64,000 bases of DNA from Apteryx mantelli. Taxonomy: Eukaryota > Chordata > Aves > Apterygiformes > Apterygidae. A program made the translations under genes and the position numbers. The notes beneath the pieces were generated by a model. The model worked only from the letters and a program-made list of their open reading frames with translations, was not told the origin of the DNA and made no database searches. Shown here in pieces: positions 58,010 to 64,000 of the stretch; position 1 is the stretch's first letter, and the number at the start of each line of letters is the position of its first letter. Location of the stretch: the NCBI RefSeq assembly GCF_036417845.1, contig NC_090011.1:2128726-2192725 (forward strand). Reading direction: 5' to 3'.

Positions 58010-58870
58010 GCACCGTCCATCCCGCGTCCGCGTGTGCCGCGCTCTGCCTGGCCCGGGGCCAGCCCCGCCGCTCCTCGCCCTCGAGCGGGGCGGCCTCAGC
58101 GCTGCCTGCGCACGTGCTGGCGGCCCCCCTTCGCCGCCGGCTGGCCATGGGCCCGCTTCCCTCCCCTCCCCGGCCGGTCCTCCCCGCGGGTCCCCTCCCA
58201 GCCCCCCAGCCGGTGCTCAGCCCGGCTTCCTGGCCTGGCTCGCCCTTTCCTGCCCCCCCGCGCCGCGCCGCACCAGCCTTTCTCCGAAGGGAAATCCTTG
58301 CTCAGTGACCCTGCCGGAGCCGAGCCGGAGGCGCGGAGACAAAGAGGGGCCGCGGAGCCCCGAGGTGGGCTGCAGGGTGGGGGCTCGCTCCAGCTCCGGG
58401 AGCCCATGGGGCAGCGCCGGGAGCCCCCGCGGCGCGGCTGAGCGCGGCGACGGCCGGGACCACGAGGGATTTACCGCGAGACTGGGTAACGCTTGCGATT
58501 CTCGGCGCGGGGGGGAGCGCGGGGGGCACCCAACCCCGTTTCGTGTCGCCCCGGACGGGGGCCTCGTCCCCTCCGAGGGGGGGCAGGGGGTGTCCTGGCG
58601 CTGGCGTCCCCTCCTGCTAACCCCCCCCCACACACACTCCTTTCTCCGGGCGCTGGGAATCCCTCCCGGCACGTCCCCAGTGGGGTGCAGCCGGTGCCCA
58701 ATCGTGGCCTCTGTGGGACCCAGAGTCCGGGCTGCCCCCCGTCCCCGCCGGGTCCCCTCGGCACTGTTCCCACATCGGTAACCCGGGGGTCCCGGCGCGG
58801 TTCGGGGGCTGAAAGGGGGGCTTTGGGGCGCGGTGCCCCCCCCCGTGCCCGCAGGAGCCGCCCGCCCCGG
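58010..58870. other. Spacer and RASIP1 5' flank
   Basis: GC-rich, non-repetitive sequence. The CCGTGCCCGCAG string at about 58853 looks like an acceptor, so RASIP1 probably has an upstream non-coding exon that I could not place. Confidence 0.45.
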
Positions 58871-58874
58871 CGCC

Positions 58875-61800
58875 ATGTTCCCGGAGGAGCGCAAGGAGGG
58901 CAGCCCCCGCTTCGGGAAGCTCCACTTCCCCGTCGGCCTCTGGATCAACTCGCCCAAGAAGCGCCTGGCCAAGATGAGCCGCCGCTGGCCCAGCGTGGGC
59001 TCCGTCAAGTAAGAGCGCCGGGCGCCCCCGCGGCGATGCCGACCCCCCCACGGCAACGCCGAACCCCCCCACGGCGGCGCCGAGCCCCCGCGGCGGCACC
59101 AAACCCCCCCACGCCCCTTCTCCGCCCCAGGTCCACGTCGTCGGACACGGCCAGCCGCGGCAGCGAGACGGTGGAGCTGCGGCCCCCCGGCAAGAGCAAG
59201 GCGGCGCGGCACAAGCGCCTCTCCAACCTCTTCCACCGCAGCGCCAGCGCCGGCGGCGGCGTGGGGGCGGCGGGCGGCGGCGGCGGGCGCTGGGCCAGCG
59301 AGAAGAAGCTGGCGGAGCTGGCGGACCCGGTGCCCGAGGACCTGGCGGAGCTGTGCGGGCAGCGGCAGCCGCCCGGCGTCCTCAAGATCTTTGGGGGCGA
59401 CCTGTCGCGCGGCGCCAACTACAAGAGCGTCCTGGCCACGCCGCGCTCCACCGCCCGGCAGCTGGTGCGCGAGGCGCTGGAGCGCTACGGGCTGCCGCCG
59501 GAGCAGGGGGCGCCCGGCGACTACGTGCTGTGCGACGTGGTGGGCCGGGCGGCGGGGCCCGGCGGCGCCTGGCAGGCCGAGCACCTGCGCCCCGTGGGCG
59601 ACGCCGAGCGGCCCCTGGTGCTGCAGGACGTCTGGAAGCCCAAGGCCGGCTGCTCGCGCCGCTTCGAGATCCGCCGCCGGCACGAGGTGGAGCGGGCCTG
59701 CGAGGCCGAGGACGAGGAGCCTGCCGGTGAGCCCCGCCGTGCCGCGCGCACCCCCCAGCACCCCCCGGTGCCCCGCGCTGACCCGCTCTCCTCCCGGCAG
59801 GCGCGGAGGCGCAGGCGCGGCGGCTGCAGAAGAGCCGCTCGCGGGCGGCCTCGGGGGGCCCGGCGCCGCCCAAGGAGCGCGCCGACAACCTCTCGCTGCG
59901 GCGCAGCATCAGCGACATGAACCTCAGCGCCAAGAAGCGGCGGGAGCGCAAGAACGTGCTGAGCGTGGCGGGGGGCGAGCCGGGGCCGCCCCCCTCCTCC
60001 GCCGACGCCGGCAACGGCAACGCCGCTGAGGAGCCGCCGGCGGAGCCCGGCGCCGCCGAGGAGCCGGCCGAGGGCCTGGAGCAGCTCTCGCAGTGCCTCA
60101 TCCGGCCGCCCAGCCGCCACCCCTACTTCCTGCTGCTGCAGGGCTACGACCCCCAGGTGCGCGCGGGGCGGGGGGGGACGGGGGGGGACGCACGGCGCCG
60201 GCCCCCTCCCCGAATCGCCCCCCTCACCCCCTCACCCCCTCCTCGCGCAGGACTTTGTCATCTACGTGATGACGCGGCCGCAGCACGTCTTCGGGCGGCC
60301 CGAGCGCCGGGGGCCGCTCGAGAAGGGCAGCGGCGGCGGCTGCGGCGTGGACACGTTCCTGGAGGCCCCCGACATCCTGCCGCGGCACTGCGTGGTGCGG
60401 GCGGGCGAGCCGGCGCTGGTGCGGCCCTTCCGCGGCGCCGCCGTCACCCACAACGGGGCCCCGCTGCTGCGGCAGGCCCCGCTCGGCCCCGGCGACCTCC
60501 TGGGGCTGGGCCGCCACGTGCTGCTCGTGTACAAGGACCCGCGGGCGGGCGCCGCCGCCGCCGCCGTGCCGCCCCCGCTGCCGCCCTGGGTGCCGCGCGC
60601 CGGCCCTGCGCCGGGCGCCCTGGGCTGCGCGGCCTGCGGGCGCTCGCCGCAGGAGCGCCAGGAAGCCCTGCGGGCCTACGTGGAGAGCCGGCGGCCCGAG
60701 CTGCGCTTCCGGCCCCAGGACGAGGAGGCGCTGCTGCGCGAGATCCTGCGCCTGCCCGCCACCGCAACCGCAACCGCGACCGGCACCACCGGCACTGTGA
60801 CCGGCACTGCGACCGGGAGCGGCGCCGGAGCGGGGCTGGCGCCCGCCTTCCTGCTGGGGCTCTGCCTCGAGCACTCGGCCCGCGCCCTGGAGCCGGCCCA
60901 CTTCCCCGCGCTGCTGGCCCGCGTCGCCCGCCTCGTCAAGGAGGCTGTCTGGGTAACGAGGGGGGCACGACGGGGAGGACGGGGGGGGGGGGGGCCGCGC
61001 GCCCCCTCCCACCCGCCTCACGGCTCCTTCTGCCCCCCCCCCCAGGAGAAGATCAAGGAGATCGGCGAGCGGCAGCCGGAGAAGTGAGTGTCCCCCACGG
61101 GGCTCATCCCTGTCCCCCAGCCCTGGGGACGTCGCGGTGACGTGTCCCCCCGCCCCAGGGACATCGCAGTCCACCATGGGGACGTGGGGGGTGACGTGTC
61201 CCCCTGCCTTGGGGACATCGTGGTCCGCTGCGGAGACGGGGTGACATCTGCCACCCTGGGGACGTGGGAGCGATGGCTCCACCCGCCCCGGGGACATCGC
61301 AATCCACCACGGGGACGTGGGGGTGACGTGTTCCCTCACCTTGGGGACACGGGGGTGACATCTCCTGCCACCTTGGGGACATGGTGGTGACGTGCCCCCC
61401 CGCCTTGGGGACACGGGGGGTGACGTTCCCCCCGCCGCAGCCAGCAGGAGAAGGGCGCGGAGGCGCCGGGCATCGCCGAGGTGGCGGCCGACCTGCGGCC
61501 CCTCATGCTGTGGCTGGCGAACGCCATGGAGCTGCTGAACCTGGCGCAGGGCTGCGTGCTGGAGCTGGAGAAGGAGCTGGAGCTGGAGCTGGAGCTGGAG
61601 GGTGAGGGCGGCGCCTCCGCTGGGGGGGACGGGACGGGGACGGGGACGGGGACGAGGGGGGGACACGGCACAGCCCCGGCTTGCGCCCCCCTCCCCACCC
61701 CGCGGCCCCCCCCGCAGGCCCCGGCCACGACGCCCCGCTGGCCGGCGACCTGGAGGCGTGCGACGAGGCCATGGCGGTGCTGGACGAGGTGATCATGTCG

Positions 61801-63711
61801 ACCTTCCAGCAGTGCGTCTACTACCTGACCAAGGTGAGCCCCCCCGCCGTGCCCCCCCTCCCGGGGCACCGCGTCCCCCCCCCACGGCGCTCACGGCCTC
61901 CCCCAGTGCAGACCCTGTACGCGGTGCTGCCGAGAGCAACCCCTTCCTGGGGCCGGGCGAGCCGAGCGCGGCGCCCGAGCTGGGCAGCCTCCCCGAGGGG
62001 CTGCGACCCGGCGCCCTGCCCCCCCCCGGGGCGCCCCGTCCCCCCCCCACGGCGCTCACGGCCCCCCCGCCCCCCCGCAGACCCTGTACGCGGCGCTGCC
62101 CGCCCTGCTGGAGAGCAACCCCTTCCTGGGGCCGGGCGAGCCGAGCGCGGCGCCCGAGCTGGGCAGCCTCCCCGAGGGGCTGCGAGCCGCCCTGGCCGTC
62201 TACGGCGCCACCCTGGAGCTGGGCCGCGACTGCCAGCTGCACCCCGACCTCGTCTCGCAGACCTTCGGCTACCTCTTCTTCTTCTCCAACGCCTCCCTCT
62301 TCAACACTCTCATGGAGAGAGGTGGGCGCCCCGGATGCCTGGGCCCCCGCGGGGGCTGTGCGGGGGGCGCCCCGGACGCCTGGGCCCCCATGGGGCGAAG
62401 GGGGGGTGTCCCAGATGCTTGGGCCGCTGTGGGTTGTGGGGGGGGTGCCCCGGACGCCTGGGTCCCCAAGGGGGCTGTGGGGGGCGTCCCGGACGCCTGG
62501 GTCCCCAAGGGGGCTGTGGGGGGTGCCCGGACGCCTGGGCCCCCGTGGGGCGAGGGGGGGCATCCCAGACGCCTGGGCCCCCACGGGGGGAGGAGGGGCG
62601 TCCCGGACACCTAGGCCCCCAAGGGGATGAGGAGGGGAGTCCCGGACTCCTGGGCCCCCGTGGGGTGTGAGGGGATGTCCCGGACGCCTGGGCCCCCCTG
62701 CGGAACACAGAGGGCCGGGGCTGCAGGCAAGGGGGGGGCCCGGACGCCTGGGCCCCAGCCCTACGCAGCGGCGCCCCCTCCCTTCCCCCCCCCACCCCCC
62801 CCCCTGCCCCGGTGCCCCCAGTTTCCTCCCATTGTCCAGGCCGGTATCTGCAGGAAGCCGCCGGTTTCCGTCCCGCTCCTTCCTGCGGGAAGCGGGGCCC
62901 GGAGGGGGGGGTTGTGGGGGGGAGGGGGCGCAGCAGCAGCGGCCCCGCCCCCCCCGCTGACCCCCCCCCTCCTCGCCCCCCCCCCCCCCCAGGCTCCGCA
63001 GGCCCCTTTTTCCAGTGGTCGCGGGCCGTGCGCATCCGCACCAACCTGGACCTGGTGCTGGACTGGCTGCAGGGCGTGGGGCTGGGCGACATCGCCGCCG
63101 AGTTCTTCCGCAAGCTCTCGGCCACCGCCAACCTGCTCTGCACCCCCAAGAGCAGCCTCAGCAAGGTGCGTGGGGGGCCGGGGCTGGGGGGGGGGCTGCC
63201 CCCAAAGCGGGACCCCCCCCCGACCCCCCGCTGTGCCCCCCCTCCCTTCCTCCGCAGGCCACGTGGGCCCGGCTGCGCGGCGAGTACCCGGCGCTGACGC
63301 CGGCGCAGCTGCACCACGTGCTGAGCCACTATCAGCTGGGGCCGGGCCGGGCCTATCCCGAGGGCTGGAGCCCCCCGGCCGAGGAACGGGAGCAGGTCGC
63401 CACCGGTGAGTCCATCCGTCCGTCCGTCCGTCCCCCCGCGTGCGTCCCCCCCCCCTCTCCGCGGCCCTCGCCCCGCGTCCCGTCACCGCCCGCCTCCTCC
63501 TCCTCGCGCAGGCGACATCTTCGAGAGCTTCACGGAGCACCCGCCGCTCATCCTGCCGGGCGACGGCTTCCGGCTGCGGCCCGGCGAGGCCGTGAGCGAC
63601 GAGGCGCTGCACCGCCACCTCTGCCGCCTGCGCCGCTTCCTCTGGGAGCTGGAGCAGGGAACGCTGCCCGCCAACCAGCGCGCCGCCTATGGCCTGGAGG
63701 GCGCCGCCTGA
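58875..63711 (+). CDS. RASIP1: RASIP1, Ras-interacting protein 1
   Basis: Eleven coding exons: 58875-59008, 59131-59726, 59801-60156, 60251-60952, 61046-61083, 61441-61601, 61718-61833, 62081-62321, 62993-63165, 63258-63405, 63512-63711. They total 2,865 bases, 954 residues, in perfect phase; human RASIP1 has 963. The N-terminus (ERKEGSPRFGKLHFPVGLWI) and a Ras-association region (GVLKIFGGDLSRGANYKSVL) come first. An FHA-like segment (DILPRHCVVRAG, VTHNGAPLL) and a C-terminal dilute-type domain (LHPDLVSQTFGYLFFFSNAS, RTNLDLVLDWLQGVGLGDI, DIFESFTEHPPLILP) follow. The protein is an endothelial Ras/Rap effector that controls junctions and vessel lumen formation. Low-complexity stretches in this species include an (AT)n run in exon 4 and an (EL)n run in exon 6. 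A partial copy of exon 8 precedes the real one. Confidence 0.95.
61110..61425. repeat. GGGGACGTGGGGGTGACGTG minisatellite, RASIP1 intron 5
   Basis: Five or six units of about 57 bases join GGGGACATCGCAGTCCACCA, TGGGGACGTGGGGGTGAC and GTGTCCCCC. Confidence 0.85.
61912..62012 (+). repeat. Partial copy of RASIP1 exon 8 in intron 7
   Basis: About 100 bases match exon 8 from its first base (ACCCTGTACGCGG) to GAGGGGCTGCGA, after a CCCCCAGTGCAG acceptor-like border. They lie 169 bases before the true exon start at 62081. The copy lacks an internal 11-base piece present in the exon (between GCTGCC and GAGAGCAACCCC) and switches into intron sequence at its end. Confidence 0.9.
62325..62765. repeat. 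Core-rich RASIP1 intron 8
   Basis: About a dozen CCCGGACGCCTGGGCCCC or variant cores at 35-60-base spacing, joined by GTGGGGNGAGGGGGGNGT-like spacers. All have the same orientation. Confidence 0.88.
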
Positions 63712-63724
63712 CCCCCGCCCGCGC

Positions 63725-64000
63725 CCCGGGGGACAGCCGGACGCGCCGAGGGACCGCCGGGCACCCCTGGGGAACAGCCGGATGCGCCGAGGGACCGCCG
63801 GGCACCTCAGGCCACTGCCGGCTCCCCCGGGGAACAGCCGGACGCACCGAGGGACCGCCGGGCATCTCAGGCTGCTGCCAGCTTCCCCGGGGAACAACCG
63901 GACGCACCGAGGGACCGCCGGGCACCCCTGGGGAACAGCCGGATGCACCGAGGGACCGCCGGGCATCTCAGGCTGCTGCCAGCTTCCCCGGGGAACAACC
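63725..64000. repeat. GGACGCACCGAGGGACCGCC minisatellite after RASIP1
   Basis: Five units of 45-75 bases with GGGGAACAGCCGGATGCACC, GAGGGACCGCCGGGCA and sometimes TCTCAGGCTGCTGCCAGC. It begins just after the stop codon and runs off the window. Confidence 0.88.

Overview
The window is about 64 kb of extremely GC-rich vertebrate DNA. The genes are small, the introns mostly under 1 kb, and almost every non-coding interval is filled with G/C-rich minisatellites. It looks like an avian microchromosome; this is inferred from base composition, compact genes and protein divergence, not proven. The genes correspond to two parts of human chromosome 19q13: ZNF865, IL11 and COX6B2 (19q13.42) and DBP, SPHK2, RPL18, SULT2B1 and RASIP1 (19q13.33). 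No CRISPR array, tRNA, rRNA, retroviral or other virus-like element was recognised.

Layout. 1-865 is a 10-bp satellite. ZNF865 (20 C2H2 fingers, minus strand, 974-3778) and an unnamed C2H2 gene (plus, 6261-7847) are divergent, with an array of YY1-like AAGATGG motifs between them. DBP (circadian PAR-bZIP factor, plus) and SPHK2 (sphingosine kinase 2, minus) lie tail to tail at 11464-19820. A 200-base run of N follows (20293-20492), and then the DBP-SPHK2 block appears again at 20493-29640 with single-base indels and different minisatellite copy numbers. This is best explained as two overlapping, unmerged contigs or haplotypes, so the true locus is probably single. Copy 1 carries the DBP 5' flank, and copy 2 runs into the SPHK2/RPL18 divergent promoter.

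To the right come RPL18 (plus, 30785-35347), SULT2B1 (plus, 37915 to about 42873), IL11 (minus, 44550-49888, with an AU-rich 3'UTR and AP-1/TATA promoter), a 6.5-kb stretch with no recognised gene, COX6B2 (plus, 57044-57902) and RASIP1 (plus, 58875-63711). Exon structures were worked out by hand from splice signals, reading phase and remembered human proteins; most close exactly in phase.

Four observations stand out. (1) A core, CCCAGGCGTCCGGG, recurs by eye around 200 times in either orientation in introns, UTRs and spacers, but not in recognised coding exons. (2) Tandem arrays have captured exon edges: the RPL18 exon 3 splice donor, SULT2B1 exons 5 and 6, and RASIP1 exon 8 all have extra partial copies with splice-site-like borders. 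(3) The YY1-like array sits between two zinc-finger genes. (4) A perfect TTACGTAA D-box, the class of site bound by DBP itself, lies upstream of SULT2B1.
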